Positions 33,807-45,019 of a DNA stretch of 64,000 nucleotides are shown here, in pieces. Source of the DNA: Isoetes taiwanensis (Eukaryota > Streptophyta > Lycopodiopsida > Isoetales > Isoetaceae). The stretch's first letter is position 1. Every line of letters starts with the position of its first letter. The DNA is taken from positions 2,081,305-2,145,304 of the forward strand of contig JAJEKV010000062.1 of the NCBI GenBank assembly GCA_021234155.1, written 5' to 3'. The translations under genes and the position numbers were made by a program. The notes beneath the pieces were generated by a model that made no database searches, was not told where the DNA came from, and worked only from the letters and a program-made list of their open reading frames with translations.

Positions 33807-34054
33807 TTAGGGCCCGAAGGGCCCAAAAAAATTTTTAATATAACAATCAACACGCAACTACTATTAACATTATTAACACAAACTATTGCATTTAACACAT
33901 TTAAATTAAAATCCCCCTTAAACCCCTTTTGGTTTGGGTGCATATTCACACGGGGGGTTACTCCGGGCAACGAGAGCTGTCGGATGGGCATATTTGCCCT
34001 TTATTCCAAGATCTGGACCGTACATAGCATTCCTCGTTTGTGGGGCTAGTTATG
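33807..34054. repeat. Foldback-family arm
   Basis: TTAGGGCCCGAAGGGCCC, an A/T run, AACACATTTAAATTAAAATC, CCCCTTAAACCCC, GGTTTGGGTGCATATTCACA and CGGGGGG repeat the arm order seen at 21,011-21,280 and 18,900-19,060. Only one arm is present. Confidence 0.75.
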
Positions 34055-34526
34055 TTTAGGGTACTCCATTCTAGAGATAGTGCTATCAGAATACTTGGGA
34101 ACCAAAAACTGGAGTGGTATGAAACAAACCTTCTAAACATGCAGATGCCTCACACTATTAAGTCATGATATCCTGCCAACAAATAATGCTTCGATATTGC
34201 TATAAGCTTTTGAAGCACAAATAAATTGTAAATTGGAGAGCATGTCCTCAAATCGCATTTGATGGAGCAAAAGAAGGACCGCCTTCCATCATTTTGGCTT
34301 AAGCCAGGGAGGAAAACCATAAAATGTTAAAGAGCTGCATGTATCCATTGAAGTCTCGCTGCAAAACAGCTTGCATGGCCCATCTGCAAGACAATCAAAA
34401 TGTTGGATCCCATGAACAGCTTTACATTAAATTCCCATGAAACTTAAAGTCATTCCCAGTCATTCCCATTAGCTAAGAATGACTTTAACTTGGTAACCTA
34501 TAGGAATCATAAGTTAATCCAATGGC

Positions 34527-34836
34527 CAGTGATGACTTTATCATCCTCTAGCTGCTTCTAAACTATAGGAATGTTGGCGATTGTTTCCTATTTTTCCAAT
34601 ATTTTTATAGAAACGAATTTAGTAGAATTGGATGTTTTACCATAAAATTGAGGTTTTTACTGTAAAATATCCATTAATTTGGCAAATTTACTATAATTGA
34701 GATGCAATATTATCAAACTTTGGCGATTTTATAAAGTTCTTTAGCGTACGCATCCTAGTAAACCATCGAATCCAGATTTTAAAAAAGGGTAAAATATAGC
34801 AACTTTACGAAGTTTCACACCTTAAAGTCATCACTG
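34527..34836. mobile_element. hAT-type MITE with 8-bp target duplication
   Basis: It starts CAGTGATGACTTTA and ends TAAAGTCATCACTG (perfect 14-bp TIR), flanked by CCAATGGC at 34,519-34,526 and 34,837-34,844. The sibling Helitron has a single CCAATGGC at the same place (about 62,621), so the empty site is present in the same window. CAG-type ends and an 8-bp duplication are hAT traits. No transposase is inside. Confidence 0.93.
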
Positions 34837-36471
34837 CCAATGGCATGCATTTTAAAAGTTAAACCAGAGCAACATTACACGTTACCTGAATATAAAGAGT
34901 TGCAGTAGTCCTTTACACCATGTTCCCATGCAAAATAGTGGGCCAAGACAACCAAAACGTTACGATTTTCTTCCGGCCTCAATTGGATTTATTGAAATGG
35001 AGCAAGATCTTCTTGATTAATCCCATTACCCTTCAAGGAGAATGAAGTGCCCATTTGTGTTGAAATACAACCTGCTTGGTGTCTATTTCAAAATAAGCTC
35101 CTTGCTCTTCAAATCAAAGAAACGTGAACAATACTGCCTGTATTGTCCCTGTATTGTCCCTGTGTACTTGAAGCAGCTCTAGCAAGGAGCTTTGCAGCCT
35201 GCACACCAAGAAAAGAATCCTCTACTGCGTGTGAACCAGAGTGCTTGCTCTGATTTTGTAGCCTCAGGCCTAGTGCTTGCTCTGATTTTGTAGCCTCAGG
35301 GCACTCCTTTGCCCGGCTCGCGATATTGTTCGTAGAAGTCTCCATGGTGGTTTTACGAAGCCTATTTCATTCTACCAGCCTGCATGAACGGAAAAGAAAA
35401 ATATGCCATGGCCAGCCTGAGCTAAAGTAGCCTCAAGCAATTACCAAAGTAGACGACCAAAGGAATGGCTATCTCGAATTTTAGAATAAAAAAATACGAT
35501 CCCGAAAAGGAAGAGCTTCTTGGTTATGCCTGCTTATTCTCGGAAGCTTGTCGCCTCACCGATTCAACAAAGAGATGTAGCAAAGCAGTTACCTCCGACT
35601 TGCTTATTTGCAATAAAATCCAATATGAACCATGAAACATACACCTTACACCAAGAACCTAGTATGCTTGAGTATGACATAATCCAAATCCCAAACACGG
35701 CCGTCTCGTAATATTCGGACTAAATGACTAAACTTACCGGATTAAGCGGAATGAAAATCATTTGAAATGATCCCTTGATCCCCGATCATTTAGGGATATC
35801 TACAAAAAAAGAAAACCGACCATGGACAAAATTTGGCCATGCTTTGAACCGGAGAACATGCAAGGAAATCCAAAACAACCGAGGATGGCCCTCCACCTTT
35901 GCAGATCCAGATGCACATGATGCAAACGCTCTAGACCACCATAAAAAGCCAAACAGACAAACCAGCAAACTTTGACATGCGAGCTCTTGAGCATCTTTGG
36001 GTCGCATCAATACAAAAAATTGTCGATTTTCTTTTTTTCATGTCGATTTTCTTGGACCCAGCCGTAAGAAAGGGCTTTTCTTGGACTTGGGTCGAAGCTC
36101 CTATTCCAGAATGTGTGGCTAGTCTGTCTGTTTGCTGTAAGATATGGTCTTCTATATACAGATGCCCGATGATTTCTGAAAGAGCCGTCTCGATGCCATA
36201 GCCATAAAATCAGTCGCAATCTTTTCTTTCACAGAAGTAGACTATAGCAACAGAAGAGCGGAAGCCACATATTCATCGAGAAGAAACCACCACATCTCGA
36301 TCTAGGGCGGGAGATCCAGGATCGTGCCTATGGTTTTTTTTTTTTTTAGGGTAAAAGAAAAGGTTGAGTTTGTGTGGACGGTCAGATGGATCAAATAAGC
36401 ATAGACCGTCAGATCTAGGGCTCGGTGCACTACTTACTTACGCTAAAACATTATAATATAAGATAGTTGCA

Positions 36472-36819
36472 TTGTTTGTAGACAAGAACCCTAAAAATTC
36501 AGATAAGAACCCTAAAAATTCCTCGGGCAGATCGTGCAAGAAGATCAGATATAAAGTAGTTGTGCTTTCTTATTGGGAGATTCCCAAGAGGCACTACGAC
36601 TGCAAGTCTCGGGATTGCAACTGCTTAGATACCGACCTTGTGGCAGATGTATATGATTCTGATGCAAAAAGCTGGTCCAGGCACAGTGGAACGAATGGCA
36701 AAGCTAGTGATGGGGGTATGATCTGTGAAGGAAATCTGCGAAATTGCACCAAAACGATGAACAATGGAGTGGTGCATTTTGTCACTGTAAAGGGACACTA
36801 TAGTCCCCTACCAGCCTAA
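36472..36819 (+). CDS. Unidentified ORF beside Helitron A, weakly F-box-associated-like
   Basis: A 115-codon frame starts within bases of the Helitron end. The segment RYKVVVLSYWEIP with TDLVADVYDSDAKSWSRHSG, followed by ICEGNLRNCTKTMNNGVVHF, recalls the kelch-like part of plant F-box proteins, in which V-Y-D-S-x2-x-S-W is common. No F-box is seen. The Helitron may have inserted upstream of or into this gene. A decayed exon is the likely status. Confidence 0.35.
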   Translation: MFVDKNPKNSDKNPKNSSGRSCKKIRYKVVVLSYWEIPKRHYDCKSRDCNCLDTDLVADVYDSDAKSWSRHSGTNGKASDGGMICEGNLRNCTKTMNNGVVHFVTVKGHYSPLPA

Positions 36820-37099
36820 GGGTATGCCCTCCGGGCAACCCAAAAATGACCAAGGGGAAAAAAAAAATAGACATCTCTAGCATCATCAACTAACTTTGCT
36901 ATTCCTCCAAAAGGCCAACTCGCATGCATTTGGCTCAAAGTTGTCAAATATCCCAATGATAAATACGGTCGCGCCATATAATACGGTCACGGACAGGGCA
37001 TTTGGGAAAATAATTGAAATACCAGAGGCATTTCGCTAATACAAACAAACTAAAAATTTTCCCATTTTAATCAAATTGTGGTTACCAGGGGGAAAAAAA
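36820..37099. other. Transition into CACTA-like element
   Basis: No gene seen. ATACGGTCGCGCC and ATACGGTCACGG near 36,965-36,995 are the first CG-containing words that become frequent to the right. Confidence 0.3.
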
Positions 37100-37169
37100 A
37101 AAAAGGAGAATTATAAAAATGCCCCTGTATTTTTGCTTATTTGTCAAAATGCCCCAAAAACAAATTAAA

Positions 37170-37312
37170 CGTCGCTAAAACCAAATACGTCGCGCGCCGT
37201 ATTGAAATAACGTCGTATGCGACGTCAAACTGTATTATACGGTATTTTGAAATAACGTCGTCTGCGACGTATTTTTTGAAAACACGTCGCATGCGACGTG
37301 TAACAGATTTAA
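37170..37312. repeat. Left array of CGTCG/CGACG palindromes
   Basis: Words such as ACGTCGTATGCGACGT, ACGTCGTCTGCGACGT and ACGTCGCATGCGACGT occur at about 45-base spacing. In CACTA elements such subterminal repeats bind the element's own regulatory protein; that role is inference here. Confidence 0.8.
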
Positions 37313-37459
37313 AACCGTGCGCGACCCCTTTTCCCCCGGCCGCTTTTTTCGCTCAAGATCACTATTCTCGGGCGATTTTTGGCGCTACAAGCTGATCCGA
37401 CCTGCAAGCGATCGTTATAAGGTAAGTACTTCATGTTTTTTAGATCAAACGTCGCTTTT

Positions 37460-38350
37460 TTAGATTAGATTGAAGATTTTTTCTTCCCCACCAAATTTTT
37501 TTTTTTCCCCTTTTTTTTTCTTTCTTCATTTCTTCATTCTTTCTTCTCATTTCATTTATTTCTTCTTTTTCTCTTTCTTTTCTCTCATTTCTTTCATTTC
37601 TTCTTCTACTCTTTCTTATTTCTCTTCTTCTCTTGATTTCTTTTTCTCTTCATTTCTCTTCTTCTCTTCATTTCTTCTTCTCTTAATTTCTCTTCTTCTC
37701 TTAATTTCTCTTCTTCTCTTCGTTTCTTCTTCTCTTCATTTCTTCTTCTCTTAATTTCTCTTCTTCTCTTCATTTCTCTTCTTCTCTTCGTTTCTTCTTC
37801 TCTTCAATTCTTCTTCTCTTAATTTCTCTTCTTCTCTTCATTTCTCTTCTTCTCTTCATTTCTTCTTCTCTTCATTTTTTCTTCTCTTAATTTCTCTTCT
37901 TCTCTTCTTCTATTCTTCTCTTCATTTCTTTTGTCTTCTTCTATTCGTTTCTTCTTCTATTCTTCCATTCGTTTCTTCTTCTATTCATTTCTTCATCTCT
38001 TCTTCTAGTCTTCTCTTCATTTCTCTTCTTCTCTTTGTTTCTTCTTTCTTCATTTCTCTTCTTCTCTTTGTTTCTTCTTTCTTCATTTCTCTTCTTCTCT
38101 TAATTTCTCTTATTCTCTTCGTTTCTTCTTCTCTTCATTTCTTCTTCTCTTGATTATTCTTCTTCTCTTCATTCCTTCTTTCTTTCATTTCTTTTTTCTT
38201 TCATTTCTTCTTTCTTTCTTTCTTCTTATTCTTTCATTTCCTCTTTCTTACATCTCTCTCTCTCTCTTTCTTTCTTTCCTTCTCTTCTTATTCTTTTCTC
38301 CTTATTATTTTCTTCTTATTCTTTCTTCATTTTGCTTTCAATTTTTTTAC
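37460..38350. repeat. Pyrimidine-rich tract of about 890 bp
   Basis: The plus strand is almost only T and C in units such as CTTCTTCTCTTCATTT. It lies between a good donor (AAG then GTAAGT near 37,421) and an acceptor (TTTGCAG at about 38,389), so it may be an intron of the element's gene. Confidence 0.9.
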
Positions 38351-38514
38351 TCTAATTATATTTTGTTCCAATCGTTGCTTGATTTGCAGGTCACAAAGTT
38401 ATTTTGAACCCGGAAAAGCATCTTGTCTGGATACCTTATTACTTTGGTGAGTTCATAATTCTTACTTTCATTTTCTTTATAGCTTAAAGTGGGTTACCAA
38501 AAAAAAAGTGACGC

Positions 38515-38880
38515 GAATTGGCTTGTTCAAGGGCACGGTCGGCTCCACCTAGAGTGGAGAGGACCACATGTGCCCGGGTTCGAAGTCCACTTTAACAAGA
38601 TCATTCATTTATTTCTAGGTTAACGAGTGGCTTGTGCAAGGGCACAGGTCGGCTCCACGACCACGTACCCGGGTTCAACCACCATATGTTTTTATTTTCT
38701 AGGTAGATTGTCGTGGATTGTTCAAGGGCACAGGTCGGCTCCACCTAGAGTGGAGAGGACCACGTACCCGCGTTCAACCACTTCCAGTTGCTATTTTTTA
38801 GGTAAGATTATTTTGGCTTGGTCAAGGGCATGGTCGGCTCCACCTCGAGTGGAGAGGACTAGGTGTCCGGGTCCAAGTGC
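38515..38880 (+). repeat. Four tandem units with a GGCTCCAC hairpin
   Basis: Units at about 38,527, 38,632, 38,716 and 38,818 share CAAGGGCA, GGTCGGCTCCAC, CTAGAGTGGAGAGGACCA and CCCGGGTTC. CTCCAC, CTAGA and GTGGAG form a hairpin in units 1, 3 and 4 (loop CTCGA in 4); unit 2 lacks the hairpin. The GGGTTCGAAGTCC word in unit 1 resembles a tRNA B box, but no full tRNA fold is seen. Confidence 0.8.
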
Positions 38881-39379
38881 GCTTTTCTTGTTGTTTTTAG
38901 ATTCCTCTAGGTTCTTCAAGATGTTCGTAAGATTTGTTGAAATCCCCAATATTCTTGATTCCCCTAGTTTATTTTAAGATTCGCCTAGATTCCTTTAGAT
39001 TTTATGAAGATTCTTCTAGATGCTTTTAAGAGTCCTCTAGATTCCCTAAAGTTGCATTAGACTCTAAATCTCTATTCCTTTCTCTCGATAGTTTCCCATT
39101 TCGAAGTTGAGTACAGACATGGCGCAAAGTGAAGCAGCATTCTTGCTTCTACTAATAATAGTAGTTGCTCTACGGAGTCTTCAATGGGTATTCCAAAGCC
39201 ACCCAGCCCCTCCCCCTCCACCAAAAGCGACCCACCAGCTGTCATCCTTGAGCTTTGGCTGGGTGCTCGGCTTTTTTTTGTAAGTACTTGAGTTTGCATC
39301 ACCTTACTAGAACCCCTTATAAATTGTTTTCTTCCATAATTGTTTTTCCCTAGGTTGTATTGGACTTCTAGTTGTTACT

Positions 39380-41293
39380 ATGACCAAGAGGATGAGGAAT
39401 GAAGCTGAAGATGAAGGTAAGTATATTTATACACGCTTGACCCCTAATTAGAACGTATATGTAGATTTACCCATGAATGTTTGTTACGTAGACAATCGAG
39501 AAGATGTTAGAGATAACCGAGAAGGAGGGTAACTTTTGGGCAAGTGGCTCGATAGCCAACCTTCGCCAACCATAGGTTTGCTTATTAGGACACGTTTTTT
39601 TCTATTCTATTTTTTTTTAATATATGATTCTTTCATGTGATATTAATATGATTTCTATAGATCCGATTCTCTCGCCCCTCGGCCGGATGGGTCAACATGG
39701 TCATCAACGCCGCGGTTGTCCAACGGAGAACTTGCCTAGAGATCTTGTCTCCGGGATTGCCACTGTCCAAAACATTCCCCATAGACATAGCTTTGATTCC
39801 CGGCGAACCGCGGGTATAGGTATTAATATCGCGTCGAAGGTGGTAGACATAGTGTAGATTCTATGGAGGGAGTCTCGAGGTAGAAGGAGTTTGGAGCAAG
39901 ACCTCCATAGGTAAATGTCCAATAGGCGTCTTTGCTTTACTGATGACGTTAAGGATGCTTATTCTCATTGTTTTACTTATTTTTCTGGTCGCCGGAAGGG
40001 TCGGGAGGTTCCCAAAGCGGACGGCGTGGATCATCGGATTTGCGGTTCCACAAGAAGCCAACAACAACGTCGATCAGAAGAAGTCGCTATCGACGTGGAG
40101 AATATTGAACCTGGACGACCTCGTGTCCATGAAGAAGATGATCGATCCACGATTACGTTCGACAAGTAAGTATATATGTATACGGTAGACATATGCGCCT
40201 TATATGATATACTTACCATTTTATGCCCCAGTGATGGTCTTCCTTCCCAGGCTGGCCAGGGAGGCGCTTTTTATGATTTCTTCAAGGACACCGTGACGAA
40301 CACGATCTCCAACTTATTTCCTCCTAACGGTCAAGGAGAGTGGCCTGGCGCTTTTGATCCGCGGGAGGTAAAGAGCCTGCAGGAGAAAATGACAGAGCAG
40401 TTCCCGGAGATAATAAAAGACAAGAGGTTCAACATGAAGAAGCTCCTCTCTAAAGCAGGAAAGTTTATCAGAGGAAGGAGGTACATGGCCTAGTGAAAAT
40501 TATTCTTATTTTTCTTTTTTGTCTTACTTAACATATTGAATTATTATCTTGAAGGCAAAGGATCATTGAGCAGTTGAGAAAGGACGCCAAAAAAGCAGGA
40601 GGCGATTGGGCCAACATCCCAAAGCCGTATAATCTCTCTAAGGAGGATCTGAAGGTATTTGTTACTGTTTTTATCCATTCATTTCATTTGAAATTAGAGT
40701 TTTAACTTGTCTTGTTGTGTTCCTTGCAATCAGATCGCGTTGGCACGAGCGCAGGACCCTAAGAATAAACATGCACAACGCACGGAGAATGCAACTAAAA
40801 GCAAACGCACTCTGTCTCGCTTGGGCTCCGACGGTAAAAAAGGATTTCGCTATACATTCGTAAGTTCTATAAACTAGTGTTAATTGTAATGACAAGTTCA
40901 AACAACATTAGATAATACTAGTTGCATTGGTCCAGGAAAATTTATACGGGAGGCCCCCAGCGAATGATGAAGTCCAGACAGCCACCACAAAAGGCTCTGC
41001 TTATCTGTACGATCAATTGTACCATCGTGGGGAACGCCCACGTGTTAACGCCGGAGTACGTGGGATTTATGTAATTCTAGGACTAGGAACAACGAGAATG
41101 TCTTATTAACATTGTGTTATTTCTTTTTTTATAGGCAGTCGTACACGACATGAACACAGGTCTGGCGCACGATGCAAGCGACGAGGCCGCAAGGGCAAGG
41201 GCCGGTGTAGGCGGCTCAGGATCTCGGAGACCCACAGGCGACGTCTACTCAGATGACGAACATACCGAGTCTGATTCTGAACCCGTAGATTAG
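39380..41293 (+). CDS. Spliced gene of the CACTA-like element (TNPA-like candidate)
   Basis: Five exons at the 3' side join with matching phases: 40,232-40,480, 40,555-40,654, 40,734-40,859, 40,936-41,055 and 41,135-41,293 (stop TAG). They encode about 250 residues: a basic helical part (EVKSLQEKMTEQFPEIIKD, then MKKLLSKAGKFIRGR and QRIIEQLRKDAKKAG), LSREDLK-type and ENLYGRPPANDEVQTATTKG segments, and an acidic C-terminus. Upstream exons from the ATG at 39,380 (MTKRMRNEAEDE) are likely but their joins are uncertain. 'GRPP-x2-DE(V/L)' followed by T-x-KG recalls plant En/Spm-type transposon proteins. The assignment as a DNA-binding TNPA-like protein rests on this and on the element context. Confidence 0.5.
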
Positions 41294-41529
41294 TTTTATA
41301 TTATATTTGTAAAGGGTGGACGCTCCCCTTAAACAGTCTTTTGTAGTTCATTTTAATAGGCCTGTTTTGAAAACTCAAGACTAAAAGTGTGAATACTCGT
41401 ATTCTTAGTATATTATTATATAAATGAAAAATTAAATAATTTGTATCGAATTTCAACATACCTTTTATTCAAATTTAAATTATTGTATCCAATTGCAACA
41501 ATAAATTCCTTTTTTTTTTCCTTGCATCA

Positions 41530-42040
41530 CTTTCGGCGTCGGCGATGTTCATGTATTCACGTGACATGGACCGTGGGCGTCGCGTCTGCGGCGTATAGTG
41601 GGCCCGTTCACACCGTGACATGGCATGCCGACATGGCTGCATGCGTGGTATGCACACGTGGTATGCACCGCGTGTACGTCGGCGTCGCGGTATATAGTTA
41701 ACCCGTTTGCCTCGTGGCGTGGCTTTCGGCGTGCGTTTTACCCGTGGCATGCGGGCGTGGCGCGGACGATATTACGTCGTGTGCGACGTGTGGTGAGGAC
41801 GTGGCATGCAGACGCGATTGCCGCATGCCGCGTTGGCATCGTTAGCGTGGCCCGGCGTGGCATCGCGTGGGTGCAGTGTGTGCAGGTGCGTTACGTTGCG
41901 CTGGCGGCGTGCGTGGCGACGTATGGGTCACGTCGCGTGCGACGTGGGCCACGACGTGTCCCTAGCCATGTCAAGGCGCCGCAGTGCGGCGCGAAATGGC
42001 ACGCCGAAGGCGTTAACGCACGACGCGTCGATATGGACGT
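41530..42040. repeat. Right CG-rich subterminal region
   Basis: Very dense in GCGT, GGCATG and CGTCG words (for example ACGTCGTGTGCGACGTG at 41,774), unlike any other part of the right half. This is the counterpart of the left array. Open frames here are by-products of base composition. Confidence 0.8.
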
Positions 42041-42063
42041 TGCTAAAAGGTCAATCTCTTGTA

Positions 42064-42435
42064 GTGAATGCTAGTGTACAGACATGGAAAAGAATAATGC
42101 AAAACCCATTTAAATGACATGAGTTGTCACGGCTTCTACTACTTCGTGCTATGCCCCTCATGAAAGGAGATTTTCTTAGATGCTCAATGTCAGTGATATT
42201 TGCAGTTGAGCAACCATCAAACTTTATATATCGAGAAGGAAAACAACATAGGAAAGAGAATGCAGAAATGACTACTCACAAAGAACGTCCACACTACAGC
42301 TGCTATAAAAATGGCTATCCCATACCCATGATACTTGTGCATAAATCTCCTTGCAATGAAAACACAAAATACAACAACTGCCTTTTTTTTAGACACATAA
42401 TATATAGCATTGTATAAGCATAAAAAGTTTGATGT
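42064..42435. other. No gene seen
   Basis: Ordinary AT-rich sequence to the right of the TAGTG end, starting AATGCTAGTG. Confidence 0.4.
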
Positions 42436-42439
42436 TTGC

Positions 42440-42644
<205 letters not shown>

Positions 42645-43054
42645 ATCATTAATTCTGTTGATATCGAAGTTCTGCATGTAACGGGAGATTGACATGTTAA
42701 ATCTTTTTATTCCTTGTACAAAAATCCTAACTGAGCTCACCTTGTTTCTCAAAAGAATCTCCAGTCCTTTCAACTTTTCTTGTAATTTTTCTTGTTCTTC
42801 AAAGAGCTCTAAAAAGATGGATGACTTGTTAGGCATACAAATTTTGCACTACCTAGTGCTGGCCAACAATTAAAAAAGCATAAAACAAAATGTTAGAGAT
42901 GTTAACATCATATTGGGTTAAGTTTTACATCTTTACTAATAACAACCACTAGGGCTAAGATATGTAAATGCACGACCTAGTACTAGATCCCTAGATTCTA
43001 TACACAATTGGCTCATCTTAGTTGGTTACATATTAGTTGAGCAATAACATCATA
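42645..43054. other. No recognised gene
   Basis: A short minus-strand open stretch at 42,836-42,660 (LFEEQEKLQEKLKGLEILLR) is helical and charged, possibly an exon piece. No family recognised. Confidence 0.3.
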
Positions 43055-43086
43055 CTAGTAAATTGCCCACCTTCGGTGGGCAATCC
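43055..43086 (-). other. Helitron 3' terminus, GCCCACC hairpin subfamily
   Basis: Ten-base stem with GAA loop on the minus strand, then TTACTAG before a host T (A at 43,054 on the plus strand). A related but damaged hairpin (ATTGCCCATC/AGTGGGCAAT) lies at 43,352-43,374. Confidence 0.8.
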
Positions 43087-43374
43087 ATATGATTGTAGCC
43101 AAAGATCTAAAAAAAATACTTGGACAATGCTCAACATAAGTTATTATGTGTGTTACTCCAACTACTGTAATGTATTTGTGCACATGTTTGAGTACTTGTT
43201 CCCATTTAAAAATGCCTAGAATGTAAAATCTTTTACATATCATAGATTTTTAGATTTAGGAGTTCGCTCAAGAGAAGTACAAAGTCAAAAAACATAAGTA
43301 AAAAAACATTACTATTTGCATCACTTGCCCATTTCTAAGCAATTACTTACTATTGCCCATCTTCAGTGGGCAAT

Positions 43375-44590
43375 ACATGTGGTTGCATGGGAATAATTTT
43401 TCATTTATTGTATATGGGTAAAAGCATCTTAGGGTGTCCCTTAAAAAGTGTCATCTAGTGATTAAAAAAATGCGTGTAGGATAAATGTCCAACAAATGAA
43501 TTCCATGAGTGTTCCCATGGTACAAATGGAACTTGATAGGGTATAACTAATAGTTGCTTAAAAATAATGGTTTATGGAAATTATTTATGGTTGATTAAAT
43601 TTGTGTGAAAAATGAGTTGATCAATGACTCTGTAGGGTTACACAAATCAATTCTATTTGTATTCTAATGTGGTTGATTATGTGAAATTGAGCATTCTAGT
43701 AGATCATGAAGAAACAGACAAAGTTCAAGCATGATCAATGTTAGAATGGGTCTATAATATATCTTATGTATATCTTATTGGTTGGCTGGTTGATCTCCAT
43801 GGCCGTAAGGTCCTATTTTGTTAGATAAGAATCCAAGTCTGGCATGGTAGAGCTATGCGATCTTTGTAGATTCTAGTTTACATGCTTTAGCTTTTGTGTT
43901 TATTTGAAAACATTGTTGGCTAACCTCTTAAATGCTATTTTTGAACTTTAACGTAGACATAACTAGACCATGAGGGTTTTTCAAGTTTCCTCTATTTCAT
44001 AATGAAGCTACACCAACAAATAGGATCAGCAAGAAAATAATATCTTAAATAATCTACCTTATTCCTTAAATCATATAGCCATTCTTGTCCATCAAGAATA
44101 TCATCTGTATAATTGTGAAAGCTTTATGGAAGATAATAGATTCTTATAAATGACAATTAATCTTCACTTGTTTTTAGTGGTTGAAACCTCGAGCTAAAAT
44201 AAACAAAGGCTTGAGAAGAATCTTCAAGAAACTCGCTCTATCCACAAAGGCATTATAGCAATCCAAAATGTCTAAAGTTTGCAATGTTATAGGTTAGTCA
44301 AGGACTTATAGCAAATTATGCAGCGCTGTTCCTTTGACAACAAAATACGACCATGCATTTGTAAGATTCCATAAGTGGAACATGAATCTGATTACTATAC
44401 AAATATATAATAGACCATATATCAGCATAAATGTAGCATAATTGAGGAACTTTTGTCATGAGCACATCCGCCTTTAGGAGCTATCCTAGACACAAATTCT
44501 TGAAGATACAACCAAACATCATGTCATGGTAAGACCCAACACTATGATGAGACCTTGTAAATTTGCACTTTATTCTGTCCTTTGATCTGC
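43375..44590. other. No gene seen
   Basis: AT-rich sequence without a supported exon; probably Helitron interior. Confidence 0.4.
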
Positions 44591-44905
44591 TATCTCTGCC
44601 GGTGGACAGAAAAGAGGGAAATATATTTCATCATCAATAGCTAATCTCTTTTGCCGGGGATTGGGTGCCTAAAGTCCAACTAAGCCCCTGACCATCTTGT
44701 AAATCCAGATCTATGACATGCTTATGAGATCCTATCTTTTCTCTGCAGTCTACAAAAGGGGTAATGGGGGATCTGTCATGGTTATTTGGTAAAGGATTAG
44801 CAGAATGCACTTCTATATCACAGGCACTACATAAGGCTGCAGAATCTGCCTTGCAAGTTACCATGACAGGTTTTAGTTCACAAACTACCCATATTCAGAC
44901 CCTTT
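44590..44905 (-). pseudogene. CONSTANS-like (BBX) fragment with one B-box zinc finger
   Basis: The minus strand reads WVVCELKPVMVTCKADSAAL, then CSACDIEVHSANPLPNNHDR and SPITPF, which is the second B-box of CONSTANS-like transcription factors, zinc ligands largely kept (C-x8-C, C-x2-CD, H, H). The usual CxxC at the start is shortened by loss of residues. The C-terminal CCT domain is absent and a frameshift follows around 44,640. Intact members are nuclear regulators of light and flowering responses. This is a captured exon in a Helitron-rich block. Confidence 0.8.
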
Positions 44906-45019
44906 CATGCCTGGAGTTCAACTTATTTTCCTTGTGAATCTCTGCATCAAGACAATACTTTTATTTTCTGAGCAACCTGCTCATAGGCCCATTCAAGTCT
45001 GGTTTGCAAAACTGTGCAA

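Larger units (their letters stand above)
31344..34054 (+). mobile_element. 2.7-kb insertion in Helitron A with ABC1-kinase exons
   Basis: The sibling Helitron reads straight across this point (AACATGG joined to TTTAGGG, 63,085-63,100), so the DNA is an insertion here or a deletion there. It begins with the TIR word ATGTAGCATAATAACAGGGG (31,361 onward), as at 19,221, and includes the same GTGCACC and TTGTTGTGAGCCC subterminal words. It ends with a foldback-family arm (33,807-34,054). The cargo in between is a partial host gene with introns. The architecture matches the exchanger-carrying element at 19.2-21.0 kb. Confidence 0.65.
30196..36463 (-). mobile_element. Helitron A, complete non-autonomous element (6.27 kb)
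   Basis: On the minus strand it starts TCTTATATTATAATG at 36,463, just after a host A. It ends with hairpin GCCCAGCAACGCTGGGC, ten more bases and CTAG at 30,196, followed by a host T. This is the structure of Helitron termini, with no target duplication and insertion between A and T. No Rep/helicase is encoded. A sibling in the opposite orientation starts at 59,978. Compared with it, this copy has gained a hAT-type MITE and a 2.7-kb insertion with ABC1-kinase exons. Confidence 0.85.
37100..42063 (+). mobile_element. CACTA-like DNA transposon with a spliced gene
   Basis: The right end is TAGTG at 42,059-42,063; its reverse complement starts CACTACAAGAGATTGACC, like plant CACTA ends. Both subterminal regions are packed with ACGTCG/CGACGT words, many as palindromes (CGTCGCATGCGACG at 37,287; CGTCGCGTGCGACG at 41,929). 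A multi-exon gene is oriented toward the right end. The left CACTA terminus was not found, so the left boundary is approximate and that end may be deleted. Confidence 0.55.

Noticed and set aside
37470..38407. Ser/Phe/Leu-rich 'membrane proteins'
   Set aside because: Translation of the pyrimidine repeat tract; no real coding signal.
41625..42117. 100-150 codon frames rich in Arg/Ala/Val
   Set aside because: They are products of repeated GCGTGGCATGC-type words in the CACTA subterminal region.
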